Of a stretch of 64,000 nucleotides of DNA, positions 16,483 through 24,823 are shown piece after piece; the stretch's first letter is position 1, and each line of letters begins with the position of its first letter. The stretch is from Bradyrhizobium erythrophlei (GTDB lineage Bacteria > Pseudomonadota > Alphaproteobacteria > Rhizobiales > Xanthobacteraceae). Under the pieces are notes generated by a model. The model had not been told where the DNA came from. It was given only the letters and a program-made list of their open reading frames with translations, and made no database searches. Made by a program: the position numbers and the translations under genes. The stretch is from assembly GCF_900129505.1 (NCBI RefSeq), contig NZ_LT670818.1:8341001-8405000 (forward strand), given 5' to 3'.

Positions 16483-16509
16483 TAAGGACAGACCGGACCA
16501 TACCGCTCA

Positions 16510-16536
16510 AGGCCGCCTTAGCTGGCGGCCTCTTTG
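16510..16536 (+). terminator. hairpin terminator after the His-rich gene
   Basis: AGGCCGCC pairs with GGCGGCCT across a 6-base loop (TTAGCT) and is followed by CTTTG. It lies 28 bases after the stop codon of the His-rich peptide gene, the right position for a rho-independent terminator, although the T run is short. Confidence 0.6.
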
Positions 16537-16708
16537 CGCACACAATTAGAAACTTGCATCGATTTCGCTGAACCCGCCCCTGATCTTCCGCTATTGTTAA
16601 AGCAATCGGGATCAAATGAGCGATGAGATACTTACCTCAACGTCCGCAGCCAATTCTCAGAGCTACGCCGCGGACTGATTTTCCCAGCTCGCCTTCGAAA
16701 CGCCCGTC

Positions 16709-17095
16709 ATGATGGTCCTGGATCACCCGCTTCCCCCCGCAGTCGTTCTCGTCGTCGAAGACGAAATGCTGCTACGGATGCGCGCGGTCGATATGGTGGA
16801 GGACGCCGGTTTTACCCCGCTTGAGGCCGTGGATGCCGACGAAGCTGTCGCCATTCTGGAATCCAGGTCCGACATCGCGCTGCTGCTCACGGACATCCAG
16901 ATGCCCGGCACCATGGACGGCCTGGGACTTGCGCGCTCCGTGCGCGAACGTTGGCCGCCGATCAAGATCATCCTGGTCTCAGGCCAGTTGAGGCTGGCGG
17001 ACATCGAAATTCCCGCCGACAGCCGGTTTTTCGGCAAGCCGCTCGAAGCCGGGGAAATGATTGCCGAGATGCAGAGCATGATCGGTCGCGCTTGA
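16709..17095 (+). CDS. stand-alone response regulator receiver protein
   Basis: 128 residues made of one CheY-like receiver domain. VVLVVEDEMLLRMRAVDMVE gives the acidic pair, LLLTDIQMPGTMDG the phosphorylated aspartate, ILVSGQ the switch residue region and RFFGKPL the conserved lysine. There is no output domain. It is 100 bases upstream of an HWE-type histidine kinase on the same strand, so phosphotransfer between the two is likely. Confidence 0.88.
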   Translation: MMVLDHPLPPAVVLVVEDEMLLRMRAVDMVEDAGFTPLEAVDADEAVAILESRSDIALLLTDIQMPGTMDGLGLARSVRERWPPIKIILVSGQLRLADIEIPADSRFFGKPLEAGEMIAEMQSMIGRA

Positions 17096-17197
17096 AGCCG
17101 TCATTATCCCGCTGAACCGCCGATAATCACGACATTCTGCCGGAACCAAGCCTCAAATGGTCCGTGCGGAAGCCGACATAGGGTGATAGTGTCAACA

Positions 17198-17995
17198 ATG
17201 TTTGAAATCGACGACCATCAGGACGACCGCCGTTTGAGTACCGAGGCGCCGCTCCCACCGGAGTTTCTCGCGGCCGAGAATGTCAGCCTTCGGCTGCTGC
17301 TGGCGCAAGCCGAAATCGATGCGAGGGGCCTGCTTGCCCAGGCCGGCATCGACGCCAGGGAGCGCGAAGCGGCGGACAGGCTTCAGAAGCTGATCCTCGA
17401 AGAACTGCACCACCGCATCAAGAATACGCTGGCGACCGTCAGCGCCATCGCCTCCCAAAGCTTGCGCGGCGTGCCGGGCGCCGAACATGCGCAGGACGCC
17501 ATCGCAGGCCGTCTGCTGGCGCTGGGGCGGGCTCACGACCTTTTATTGCAGGCAAGATGGACCAGCGCGGACCTCGGGAAGATCGTTCGCGGCGCCACCG
17601 AAGCGTTCGACAATCCGGATATGCCTAAATTCACGATTGCTGGACCCGATGTCCGGATGACGTCGGGAGCTGTGATCGCGATTGCGATGACCCTCAACGA
17701 ACTCTGCACCAACACCACGAAGTTCGGCGCATTGTCGGTGGCAGCCGGCCGCGTCGACATCGGCTGGACGCTCGATCCGAGGTCGCAGCGTCTGCAACTG
17801 ACATGGGCCGAGCGGAACGGCCCCGCGGTTCGCGCTCCGGAAAAGCGCAGTTTCGGCACACGCTTGATCGAGACGCTCGGCCGACAGCTAAAGGGCGACG
17901 TCCATCTGAGGTATGAACCCGGTGGCTTCACCTACGTCCTCGATGTGCCCTTGGCATCGCTGACGGCGATGACGTCCGAACAGCCCTCAGCCTGA
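17198..17995 (+). CDS. cytoplasmic HWE/HisKA_2-type sensor histidine kinase
   Basis: About 265 residues. ATG 17198 is preferred over GTG 17183. A charged coiled-coil lead with a short internal repeat (LLAQAEIDARG, LLAQAGIDARE) runs into the phosphoacceptor motif LILEELHHRIKNTLATVSAI; its histidine is in HHRIKN. The ATPase half has MTLNELCTNTTKFGALS (N box) and SFGTRLIETLGRQLKGD (G region). No sensor domain or membrane helix is present, so input must come from a partner protein. A GGAAC-N16-CGTG element at 17142-17166 resembles an EcfG-type promoter with one mismatch. Confidence 0.85.
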   Translation: MFEIDDHQDDRRLSTEAPLPPEFLAAENVSLRLLLAQAEIDARGLLAQAGIDAREREAADRLQKLILEELHHRIKNTLATVSAIASQSLRGVPGAEHAQDAIAGRLLALGRAHDLLLQARWTSADLGKIVRGATEAFDNPDMPKFTIAGPDVRMTSGAVIAIAMTLNELCTNTTKFGALSVAAGRVDIGWTLDPRSQRLQLTWAERNGPAVRAPEKRSFGTRLIETLGRQLKGDVHLRYEPGGFTYVLDVPLASLTAMTSEQPSA

Positions 17996-18041
17996 TCTCC
18001 GAGCTGCGTGCGCCGTCGAGAGGCGGCGACGCCGCTCCCCT

Positions 18042-18248
18042 TCAAACCGGCAACTTTTCCATTGCCTGCGCGACAACCGACACGGCAGCCGCAATCGCCG
18101 CCCATGCCGCCCAAGGCGCCTGGCGGCGCAATTGCGGAATAAACTGCTCGACATTGTCGCGAAGATCGCTTCCTGCGGCAGCGTACAGCCCGACACATGC
18201 CGAAGTCAGTGCGGCACCGATGGCGATCCAGGAAGCAGCATCCGTCAT
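18042..18248 (-). CDS. small membrane protein
   Basis: 68 residues with two hydrophobic stretches: SWIAIGAALTSACVGLYAAA near the start and APWAAWAAIAAAVSVVAQAM near the end, joined by a polar loop, so a two-pass inner-membrane hairpin. Its ATG is 3 bases after the stop of the upstream gene on the same strand. Function unknown. Confidence 0.65.
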   Translation of the reverse strand: MTDAASWIAIGAALTSACVGLYAAAGSDLRDNVEQFIPQLRRQAPWAAWAAIAAAVSVVAQAMEKLPV

Positions 18249-18251
18249 GAA

Positions 18252-18443
18252 TCAACGCTTGCTCGCCCAGGCTGGACGGGCGCCGGTCCAGGCCGGAAGC
18301 GCATCCCATTCCGCACACCGCATCCGACGCTCTTCATCGCCGACCCTGATAAAGACAAAGGGAGCATCATCCTGGCCGGTTTTTGAACCGACGAACATTG
18401 CGGGAACTCCGTAGGCGTCCCGAACGGTTGCCGTGTTTGCCAT
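18252..18443 (-). CDS. small conserved protein, unknown function
   Basis: 63 residues from ATG 18443 (MANTATVRDAYGVPAMFVGS); the earlier in-frame start at 18464 lacks support. GKTGQD-like SKTGQDDAPFVFIRVGDEER and the WDALPAW end suggest a small beta domain. Three bases separate it from the two-pass membrane gene downstream, so they form a two-gene operon. Confidence 0.6.
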   Translation of the reverse strand: MANTATVRDAYGVPAMFVGSKTGQDDAPFVFIRVGDEERRMRCAEWDALPAWTGARPAWASKR

Positions 18444-18519
18444 TCCAGCTCTACCTTCCTTCAAGCCCCCGGGACGCTCGCCGTCTCCGTGCCGACAGCT
18501 GGACTACCGCTGAATGCAG

Positions 18520-18627
18520 CTACCGCTGAATAATCGCGGCCGCCGCGATCAGCAGCACAAAGAAGATCGGCATCAATACCGGAGGTATGAGCCACTCACG
18601 GAGATCGAACTTGCTTACGTCGGACAT
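18520..18627 (-). CDS. 35-residue single-pass membrane peptide
   Basis: Reads MSDVSKFDLREWLIPPVLMP and continues into one hydrophobic helix ending AAAAIIQR. A polar front followed by a single transmembrane segment is typical of bacterial membrane micropeptides. GAAGGCGG is about 7 bases upstream. Too short for ORF lists; codon use is consistent with coding. Role unknown. Confidence 0.5.
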   Translation of the reverse strand: MSDVSKFDLREWLIPPVLMPIFFVLLIAAAAIIQR

Positions 18628-18781
18628 GTGACCGCCTTCACTGGTCGAGGCGGGAGCGCAACGCTCTCAGTCACCGATAACAGCCAGGGGGCGCGCGGTG
18701 ATATCAGGGATGTAGCAGCCGACTGGCCAAATAGCGAGGTTAATCGCCGACGGCGGAAGCGACCGGCGCCGCCCGGCCGCT

Positions 18782-19588
18782 TCACACGATCTCGTCGGTC
18801 CACACTTTGAAGCTGACGAGCGTGTTCGGCCCAAAGGTTTGGGTGAGCGGAACGTCCGCGGCATCACGGCCCTGGGCAATCAGGACGCGACCGATTCGCG
18901 GAATGTTGTTGCGGGCATCGAAGGTATACCAGTGGCCGCCGAGATAGGCCTCGAACCAGCCGGCGAAATCTCCCACGCCGTAGGGTGGCGGCATCCCGAT
19001 GTCGCCGAGATAGCCGGTGCAATATCGCGCCGGAATGTTCATGCAGCGGCAGAACGCGATGGCAAGGTGCGCGTAGTCGCGGCAGACTCCCCTGCCTTCG
19101 TTGAACACTTCCCACGCCGTCATGGTCGGCCGCGCGTGCTCATAGCCGAACGTGATGTGATGGTGCACGAAGTCGCAAATCGCCTGCACCCGCGCCCAGC
19201 CCGGCGGGGTCTTCTCAAACAGCCGCCATGCGATGTCGGAGAGCCGGTCGGTCTCGCAATAGCGGCTGCCGAGGAGATAGACGATCGCCTCCGCCGGAAG
19301 ATCCTCGACCGCGTGTTGCGCGGCCGAAGGCACGATCACATCGGGAAGACCGCTGTCGCGTACCGTGCCGTCGGCAGCAAGCCGCATGCGGCCCGCCGGC
19401 GCGACGAGCCGGCTGCACCAGTTGCCGAAGCCATCCCGATAGGGCGTGATGGGGACCGAAGGGCCGGTGGTGAGGTAATCGGGCACGATGACGTCGGATG
19501 CCCGCGTGAAATGCATGCCCAGCACGGCAATCAACGGCGTCGGCTGCGGAAAGTCGTAGATCATCTCGTAGCCGACACGAAGTTTCAT
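18782..19588 (-). CDS. transglutaminase-like cysteine peptidase-fold protein
   Basis: 268 residues from ATG 19588 (MKLRVGYEMIYDFPQPTPLI), which removes a low-quality lead. The N-terminal beta domain and the catalytic core are both seen: EGRGVCRDYAHLAIAFCRCM (cysteine), WFEAYLGGHWYTFDARN (histidine and aspartate). This is the bacterial transglutaminase-like family related to microbial protease-type enzymes acting on peptides or proteins. It stands alone, divergent from the small genes at 19933. Confidence 0.82.
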   Translation of the reverse strand: MKLRVGYEMIYDFPQPTPLIAVLGMHFTRASDVIVPDYLTTGPSVPITPYRDGFGNWCSRLVAPAGRMRLAADGTVRDSGLPDVIVPSAAQHAVEDLPAEAIVYLLGSRYCETDRLSDIAWRLFEKTPPGWARVQAICDFVHHHITFGYEHARPTMTAWEVFNEGRGVCRDYAHLAIAFCRCMNIPARYCTGYLGDIGMPPPYGVGDFAGWFEAYLGGHWYTFDARNNIPRIGRVLIAQGRDAADVPLTQTFGPNTLVSFKVWTDEIV

Positions 19589-19932
19589 GCGAACACCTGA
19601 CCCCAACGGTTTGCACCATTCCAAAATCGCGCCACCGCCCCCGGGCCGCAACGACATCGCTCACGGGCAGTCATTTAACCGGCGATGAAATCTATGGTCG
19701 CGGACACTGGCCAGGTCGTGCGACCCTTCCAGCTAGATAACTTGCAAAATTGTTTCCGGCGCACTGCGCAAATGGCTACGAATGCGGCCGAATACAAGGT
19801 AAGTCGGCGGTTATTCGGCCGATAGCGCCGTTTTCGCGAGAAAGCGATAGCTAATCGGGCCAAAAGAGCGCACGGTGAATCCATGCACAACACCAACGTC
19901 GGCGCCGACCGGTCCGCGAAGGACGGCGGGCT
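19589..19932. other. intergenic region without a supported gene
   Basis: Divergent promoter space between the transglutaminase-like gene and the gene at 19933. It holds a 17-codon open frame (19883-19936) that overlaps the 19933 start as ATGA, possibly a leader peptide, and short inverted pieces such as GGCCGAATA/TATTCGGCC-like segments near 19789-19829. Nothing else is supported. Confidence 0.5.
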
Positions 19933-20196
19933 ATGACCACGCGCTCGCGGCGGGAAGTGATCACCTTCCAGCACCCCTTCCAGATCAAGGGCATCGATCG
20001 CGTCCTGCCTCCGGGGGCTTACGACGTCATCACCGATGAGCAGATGATCGAAGGACTGTCGTTCGCTTCGTTCCGCCGTGTCGCCACCATGATCATGGTG
20101 CCGGCAGCACCGCCGCGCGGGGCGGCAATGGAGATGATTTCCATCGGCTCGGTCGACCTGTCCGACGCGCAGCGCATCGACGCGTGCGCCCCATGA
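19933..20196 (+). CDS. small conserved protein, unknown function
   Basis: 87 residues beginning MTTRSRREVITFQHPFQIKG, with IDRVLPPGAYDVITDEQMIE and a later SVDLSDAQRIDAC. The opening looks like one beta sheet: strands in VITFQHPFQIK and YDVITDE. I do not recognise a named family, but the pattern VxFxxPFxLxGxDxxxPAGxYxV is widespread in short rhizobial proteins. Its stop overlaps the next start (ATGA), giving an operon with 20193-20489. Confidence 0.7.
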   Translation: MTTRSRREVITFQHPFQIKGIDRVLPPGAYDVITDEQMIEGLSFASFRRVATMIMVPAAPPRGAAMEMISIGSVDLSDAQRIDACAP

Positions 20197-20489
20197 CCGA
20201 CGAGCCGCTCGATCTCGACAGACACCGCGGTATCGCCGCGCAAAGGGCGACCGACATTCGTCGTGTTCTGGCGGATGTCGAGAACAATGCAAGGAAGTTG
20301 CGCGATTCTCAGGCGGCCGTCGAAAGCCAGCTCCTGTCGGCGCCGGCAGCCTCCTGGCCGGAAGCCGCCGCCAAGGCGCGCTACGTCCTGAATTCATACG
20401 CCGCCGGGCTGGCGGCGCACGACACCCATCATCGCGACCTGGTCACGGCCGTACTTGCGGACTTTGACCGGCTCTCGAACGAGAGTTGA
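20193..20489 (+). CDS. small helical protein, unknown function
   Basis: 98 residues from ATG 20193, which overlaps the previous stop codon, so translation is coupled. Almost all is predicted helix: AAQRATDIRRVLADVENNAR, then AAAKARYVLNSYAAGLAAHD. The ORF is short and rich in alanine and arginine. Unknown role; it is part of the three-gene run 19933-20758. Confidence 0.65.
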   Translation: MTDEPLDLDRHRGIAAQRATDIRRVLADVENNARKLRDSQAAVESQLLSAPAASWPEAAAKARYVLNSYAAGLAAHDTHHRDLVTAVLADFDRLSNES

Positions 20490-20758
20490 GCGAATTGTTG
20501 TTCGAAACCGAACTTCACCCCGCGTTCGATGCGAGATCGAACGCCTATCCGAAAGCACAATCCATGCAAAATCTTTCACCGCGCCACGTCAAGGCAGAAG
20601 AGGCGCTTTGGCTCCATGTCGCATCAGGCTGGTACAGCACGAAGGTAAGCGGCACGTTTGTTTCCGGTCCCCACGATACCGAGGCCGATTGCCTTCGCAA
20701 AATCGCGGAGATCGACCCGCCGCCGGTAAAGCGCGCAAAGGTATCCGCCGCCGCGTAA
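20486..20758 (+). CDS. small hypothetical protein
   Basis: A TTG start at 20486 would overlap the previous stop as TTGA and give 90 residues. An ATG at 20564 gives 64 residues (MQNLSPRHVKAEEALWLHVA) and keeps the part that looks folded, WLHVASGWYSTKVSGTFVSG with TEADCLRKIAEIDPPP. I cannot decide between them. Followed 10 bases later by a strong hairpin, so it ends the operon. Confidence 0.55.
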   Translation: MSELLFETELHPAFDARSNAYPKAQSMQNLSPRHVKAEEALWLHVASGWYSTKVSGTFVSGPHDTEADCLRKIAEIDPPPVKRAKVSAAA

Positions 20759-20768
20759 CGATCGAAAC

Positions 20769-20794
20769 AACGACGGCGCCGACGCGCCGTCGTT
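20769..20794 (+). terminator. strong hairpin terminator
   Basis: AACGACGGCGC pairs perfectly with GCGCCGTCGTT over a 4-base loop (CGAC), an 11-bp stem. It begins 10 bases after the stop at 20758. The right side is not followed by a T run, so it may be a rho-assisted terminator or an RNA stabiliser. Confidence 0.6.
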
Positions 20795-20840
20795 CAATAC
20801 ATCGCACGAAGGCAGGAACGTCCTGCAGGAGGCAGTTAAA

Positions 20841-21125
20841 ATGGCACTGACACGCGGCAACTTTGTCGGTTATGAGTTCGACCGGATGGTGGTCAGGTTT
20901 TCGATGGTCGACGGTCAACGGGAGATCAACTGTGCCGTCAGCACCTCCGCCATGGACGACCTGGAAAAGCCGGAGCGGACCAAGGCCGAGCAACGCGAAG
21001 CACAATTCCTGAGGCTGCGCGACCGGATCGAGGAGCAGGCTGCTCGCAAGTTCCTGGCTCAGGAGTTCGAGGGCACGCCACCCGGCATCATCCTGCGCAG
21101 CATCGATTTCCGGGTCAGCGCGTAG
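20841..21125 (+). CDS. DUF1488-family protein
   Basis: 94 residues. CAGGAGG lies 6 bases before the ATG. The core VGYEFDRMVVRFSMVDGQRE with INCAVSTSAMDDLEKPER is the divergent DUF1488 pattern: a beta unit followed by a charged helix. Its stop codon touches the next start (TAGATG). A second paralogue lies at 15641-15919, and a related upstream/downstream pairing exists with 21126-21356. Confidence 0.65.
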   Translation: MALTRGNFVGYEFDRMVVRFSMVDGQREINCAVSTSAMDDLEKPERTKAEQREAQFLRLRDRIEEQAARKFLAQEFEGTPPGIILRSIDFRVSA

Positions 21126-21356
21126 ATGGTCCAGGAATCCCCGGCCCCGCTGAGCTCCGAAGAATTCGCCTCGTTGTTGGAAGTCAGCAAGGGCGACGCC
21201 CAGCACGATATTCCCCAGCTGCATTGGGAACGCCTGGTTGCCATGGGTTATGCCTTGAGGCGACTAGGGGTGCTTGGGCTGACCGACGCCGGGCTTCGCC
21301 GGCTTGCGGCGGGTGACGATCAAGCCCGTTCCCCGACCCCGACACTTGCGCAATAG
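21126..21356 (+). CDS. small protein, paralogue of 35916-36110
   Basis: 76 residues with start directly after the DUF1488 stop. LSSEEFASLLEVSKGDAQHD plus LHWERLVAMGYALRRLGVLG aligns with LTPEEFASLIEVAVTSPNPT and LTKLIALGYVVETAKGTVV of the gene at 35916. The shape is helix-loop-helix then a short beta hairpin (LTDAGLRRLAAG), resembling a minimal winged helix. Two copies in one window suggest a lineage-specific family. Confidence 0.65.
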   Translation: MVQESPAPLSSEEFASLLEVSKGDAQHDIPQLHWERLVAMGYALRRLGVLGLTDAGLRRLAAGDDQARSPTPTLAQ

Positions 21357-21373
21357 GCACCTGCCAGGGCGGA

Positions 21374-21580
21374 CTATTCTTTCGCCGGCTGGTCGTCGTG
21401 CTTGGCCTGGGCGACTTCAGCCGCGGCCAGATCGCCCTTCGCGGCTTCCGCGGTATCCGCTATCAGCCGCACGAAGCGCGAACCGACCGAATAGGGCAAA
21501 TGATCGTGCTCGAGCAGTTCGTAAAGGCGATCCCTCAAATCAGGATCGTTCAGCCGCCTTTTGCGCGGAAGGATCGCCAC
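21374..21580 (-). CDS. small hypothetical protein
   Basis: GTG at 21580 gives 68 residues; the frame is open to 21679 without coding look. VAILPRKRRLNDPDLRDRLY with ELLEHDHLPYSVGSRFVRLI is a plausible basic, helical protein. No clear ribosome site. Lies beside alaS in the opposite arrangement to the 21126 gene. Function unknown. Confidence 0.4.
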   Translation of the reverse strand: MAILPRKRRLNDPDLRDRLYELLEHDHLPYSVGSRFVRLIADTAEAAKGDLAAAEVAQAKHDDQPAKE

Positions 21581-21718
21581 TGCCGGTGTCCCGCTTTCCG
21601 GAGTTCGCCGATCTCTCGGGTGCCCCCTGATGCGAACGGTGGAAGCGGGGGACGCTCTATATAGCCGCTGGGGCGGCAAGGTATTTGATGTCCCTCAAGG
21701 CTTTGCCCACCGAACGAC

Positions 21719-24403
21719 CTAGGCGCCGGCCATCGCCTTTTCGATAGCCGAAAGCGCGGCATCAGCCTTGGCGCCGTCGGGACCGCCCGCCTGCGCCATG
21801 TCGGGCCGCCCGCCACCGCCCTTGCCGCCGAGCACCACCGAGGCAACGCGCGCCAGATCGACCGCGTTATAGCGCGAGGTGAGATCGGAGGTGACGCCGA
21901 CGACCACGCCGGCCTTGCCGTCTCCGCTGACGCCGACGATCGCGACCACGCCGGAGCCGAGCTGCTTCTTGCCGTCGTCGGCAAGGCTCTTGAGATCCTT
22001 CATCTCGATGCCCTCGACCGCGCGTGCCAACAGCTTGACGTCGCCGACATGGCGCACGCCGTTGGCGGCCGCCGCCGCTCCGTCGGAGACCGAAGCGCCG
22101 CCGCCCATCGCCAGCTTCTTGCGTGCCTCCGACAGGTCGCGCTCCAGTCGCTTGCGCTCTTCCATCAGCGAAGCGATCCGCGCCGGCACCTCGTCGACCG
22201 TGGTGCGCAGTTCCATGGCCGCGGTCTTGGCGAGTGCCATGGTGTCGTTGGCGTGCTTGCGGGCATGACGTCCGGTCAGCGCTTCGATACGGCGAACGCC
22301 CGAGGCGACCGCGCTTTCGCTGGTCACCGAGATCAGCCCGATGTCGCCGGTCCGCCTGACATGCGTGCCGCCGCACAATTCCACCGACCAGCCGAACGAG
22401 TTGGCGCCGTGTTCGCGGGCGGTTTTGCCCATCGACACCACGCGGACCTCGTCGCCATATTTCTCGCCGAACAGGGCCCGGGCGCCGGCCTCGCGGGCGT
22501 CGTCCACCGCCATCAGGCGCGTGGTGACCTCGTCATTCTCCAGCACCACATCGTTGGCGATATCCTCGATCCGGGAGAGCTCCTCCGGCGTGATCGGCTT
22601 CGGATGCACGAAGTCGAAGCGCAGGCGGTCCGGCGCCACCAGCGAGCCGCGCTGGGCGATGTGGTCGCCGAGCACCTGCCGCAAAGCCTCGTGCAGCAGA
22701 TGCGTCGCCGAATGATTGGCGCGGATCGATGAGCGCCTCAAGTGATCGACATCGAGCTGCAGCGCGGTGCCGGGCTTCAAGGTGCCCTGCTCCACGGTGC
22801 CCAGATGCACGAAGAGATCGCCGGCCTTTTTCTGGGTCTCGGTGACGCGGATTCGCACGCCCTCTCCGGTCATCACGCCGGTGTCGCCGACCTGGCCGCC
22901 GGATTCGGCATAGAACGGCGTCTGGTTCAGGACGATCGCGCCGGCCTCGCCCGCCTTGAGGCTCTCGACCTCCTTGCCGTCTTTCACCAGCGCACCGACC
23001 ACGCCCTCCGCGGTCTCGGTCTCGTAGCCCAAAAACTCGGTCGCGCCGAGCTTTTCGCGCAACGGAAACCAGACGTTCTCGGTGGCGGTATCGCCGGAGC
23101 CCGCCCAGGCCGCGCGCGCCTTTTCGCGCTGCCGGTCCATCGCGTCGGTGAAGGACGCGATATCGACGCCGATGCCGCGTGACTTCAGCGCGTCTTGCGT
23201 CAGATCGAGCGGAAAGCCGTAGGTGTCGTACAGCGTGAACGCGGTATCGCCGTCGAACATGTCGCCCTTCTTCAGGCCACTGCTCTTCTCGTCGAGGATC
23301 GACAGGCCCCGCTCCAACGTCTTGCGGAAGCGGGTCTCTTCCAGCCGCAGGGTTTCCTCGATCAGGTTTTCCGCGCGCACCAATTCGGGATAGGCCTGGC
23401 CCATCTCGCGCACCAGCGCCCACACCAGCCGGTGCATCAGCGGATCGCGCGCGCCGAGCAACTGCGCATGGCGCATCGCGCGCCGCATGATCCGGCGCAG
23501 CACATAGCCGCGGCCCTCGTTCGACGGCAATACGCCGTCGGCGATCAGGAAGGACGAGGCGCGCAGATGATCGGCAATCACGCGCAGCGAGGCCTTCTGC
23601 GGCCCTTGCGGATCGGCGCCGGTCAATTCGGAGATGGCGCGGATCAGGGCTACGAACAGGTCGATGTCGTAATTGTCATGCTTGCCCTGCAAGACCGCGG
23701 CGACGCGCTCCAGCCCCGCGCCGGTATCGATCGACGGCTTCGGCAAGGGATTGCGCACCCCGCCCTCGAGCTGTTCGAACTGCATGAACACGAGATTCCA
23801 GATCTCAATGAAGCGGTCGCCATCCTGCTCGGCCGAGCCCGGCGGGCCGCCCCAGATCTTGTCGCCATGGTCGTAGAAGATCTCCGAACACGGACCGCAC
23901 GGACCGGTGTCGCCCATCTGCCAGAAATTGTCTGAACCGGCGATACGGATGATGCGCGACTCCGGCAGGCCTGCGATCTTCTTCCAGAGACCGAACGCCT
24001 CGTCGTCATCGATATAGACCGTTGCGGTCAGTTTATCCTTCGGCAGGCCGAATTCCTTGGTCACCAGATTCCAGGCGAGCTCGATGGCGCGGTCCTTGAA
24101 ATAATCGCCGAACGAGAAATTGCCGAGCATCTCGAAAAAGGTGTGATGCCGGGCGGTATAGCCGACATTGTCGAGGTCGTTGTGTTTGCCGCCGGCGCGG
24201 ACGCATTTCTGCGAGGTGGTGGCGCGCTGATAGGGCCGCTTTTCCACGCCGGTGAAGACGTTCTTGAACTGCACCATGCCGGCATTGGTGAACATCAGCG
24301 TCGGGTCGTTGCGCGGCACCAGCGGCGACGACGGCACGATCTCGTGGCCGTTATCGGCAAAGAATTTCAGAAAAGTCGACCTGATCTCGTTAACGCCGCT
24401 CAT
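21719..24403 (-). CDS. alaS: alanyl-tRNA synthetase
   Basis: 894 residues from ATG 24403 ([20 protein letters not shown]). All domains are present: the catalytic class II core ([20 protein letters not shown], motif 2 with [20 protein letters not shown]), the editing domain with [12 protein letters not shown] and [13 protein letters not shown] zinc-like residues, and the C-terminal DHHA1 end ([19 protein letters not shown]). It charges tRNA-Ala and clears Ser/Gly mischarging. It lies opposite the glycine riboswitch, which starts about 200 bases away. Confidence 0.97.
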   Translation of the reverse strand: MSGVNEIRSTFLKFFADNGHEIVPSSPLVPRNDPTLMFTNAGMVQFKNVFTGVEKRPYQRATTSQKCVRAGGKHNDLDNVGYTARHHTFFEMLGNFSFGDYFKDRAIELAWNLVTKEFGLPKDKLTATVYIDDDEAFGLWKKIAGLPESRIIRIAGSDNFWQMGDTGPCGPCSEIFYDHGDKIWGGPPGSAEQDGDRFIEIWNLVFMQFEQLEGGVRNPLPKPSIDTGAGLERVAAVLQGKHDNYDIDLFVALIRAISELTGADPQGPQKASLRVIADHLRASSFLIADGVLPSNEGRGYVLRRIMRRAMRHAQLLGARDPLMHRLVWALVREMGQAYPELVRAENLIEETLRLEETRFRKTLERGLSILDEKSSGLKKGDMFDGDTAFTLYDTYGFPLDLTQDALKSRGIGVDIASFTDAMDRQREKARAAWAGSGDTATENVWFPLREKLGATEFLGYETETAEGVVGALVKDGKEVESLKAGEAGAIVLNQTPFYAESGGQVGDTGVMTGEGVRIRVTETQKKAGDLFVHLGTVEQGTLKPGTALQLDVDHLRRSSIRANHSATHLLHEALRQVLGDHIAQRGSLVAPDRLRFDFVHPKPITPEELSRIEDIANDVVLENDEVTTRLMAVDDAREAGARALFGEKYGDEVRVVSMGKTAREHGANSFGWSVELCGGTHVRRTGDIGLISVTSESAVASGVRRIEALTGRHARKHANDTMALAKTAAMELRTTVDEVPARIASLMEERKRLERDLSEARKKLAMGGGASVSDGAAAAANGVRHVGDVKLLARAVEGIEMKDLKSLADDGKKQLGSGVVAIVGVSGDGKAGVVVGVTSDLTSRYNAVDLARVASVVLGGKGGGGRPDMAQAGGPDGAKADAALSAIEKAMAGA

Positions 24404-24599
24404 GTTGGTCCAATCGCAAAAACAACAGGGATTCGCCCGCAAAAGGCATGTGTCCCGCGACCCGCTTTTAGACAAGGGGGCTCATTGTGTCCAGAAAGTG
24501 TGCAGGAGATCAGGGGCTTGCCGCACAGCCGTTGATAGATGCTGCGACTGCGTTGACAGCCTTGGTGCTGGCGTGTTTTCTTCCTACCTGTACAAGACG

Positions 24600-24772
24600 T
24601 CACGTCGGGAGAGATCGGCTTAAGCGCCGGCGCCGAAGGAGCAACCGCCCCGGAAACTCTCAGGCAAACGGACCCTCGTGACTGGCTAGCATCTGGAAAG
24701 AGACACCTAAGGGCTTCGGTCCTGACGTGTCCGCCGACGGGATAATACTCTCAGGCACAGCGACAGATGGGG
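24600..24772 (+). promoter_or_regulatory. tandem glycine riboswitch upstream of gcvT
   Basis: Two aptamer signatures follow one another. Aptamer 1 has GGGAGAG..., GCGCCGAAGGAGCAA, then AACTCTCAGGCAAACGGACC. Aptamer 2, after a short linker, has CCGACGGGATAATACTCTCA and GGCACAGCGACAGATGGGG. Those are the hallmark conserved segments of the glycine riboswitch. The element ends about 50 bases before the gcvT ATG, so glycine binding in the nascent RNA should turn on the glycine cleavage operon. Confidence 0.93.
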
Positions 24773-24823
24773 CTTCGACAGGTTTTCCGAGGGATTTTCC
24801 TTGGGAACCGCGAGGGCCCAGTG

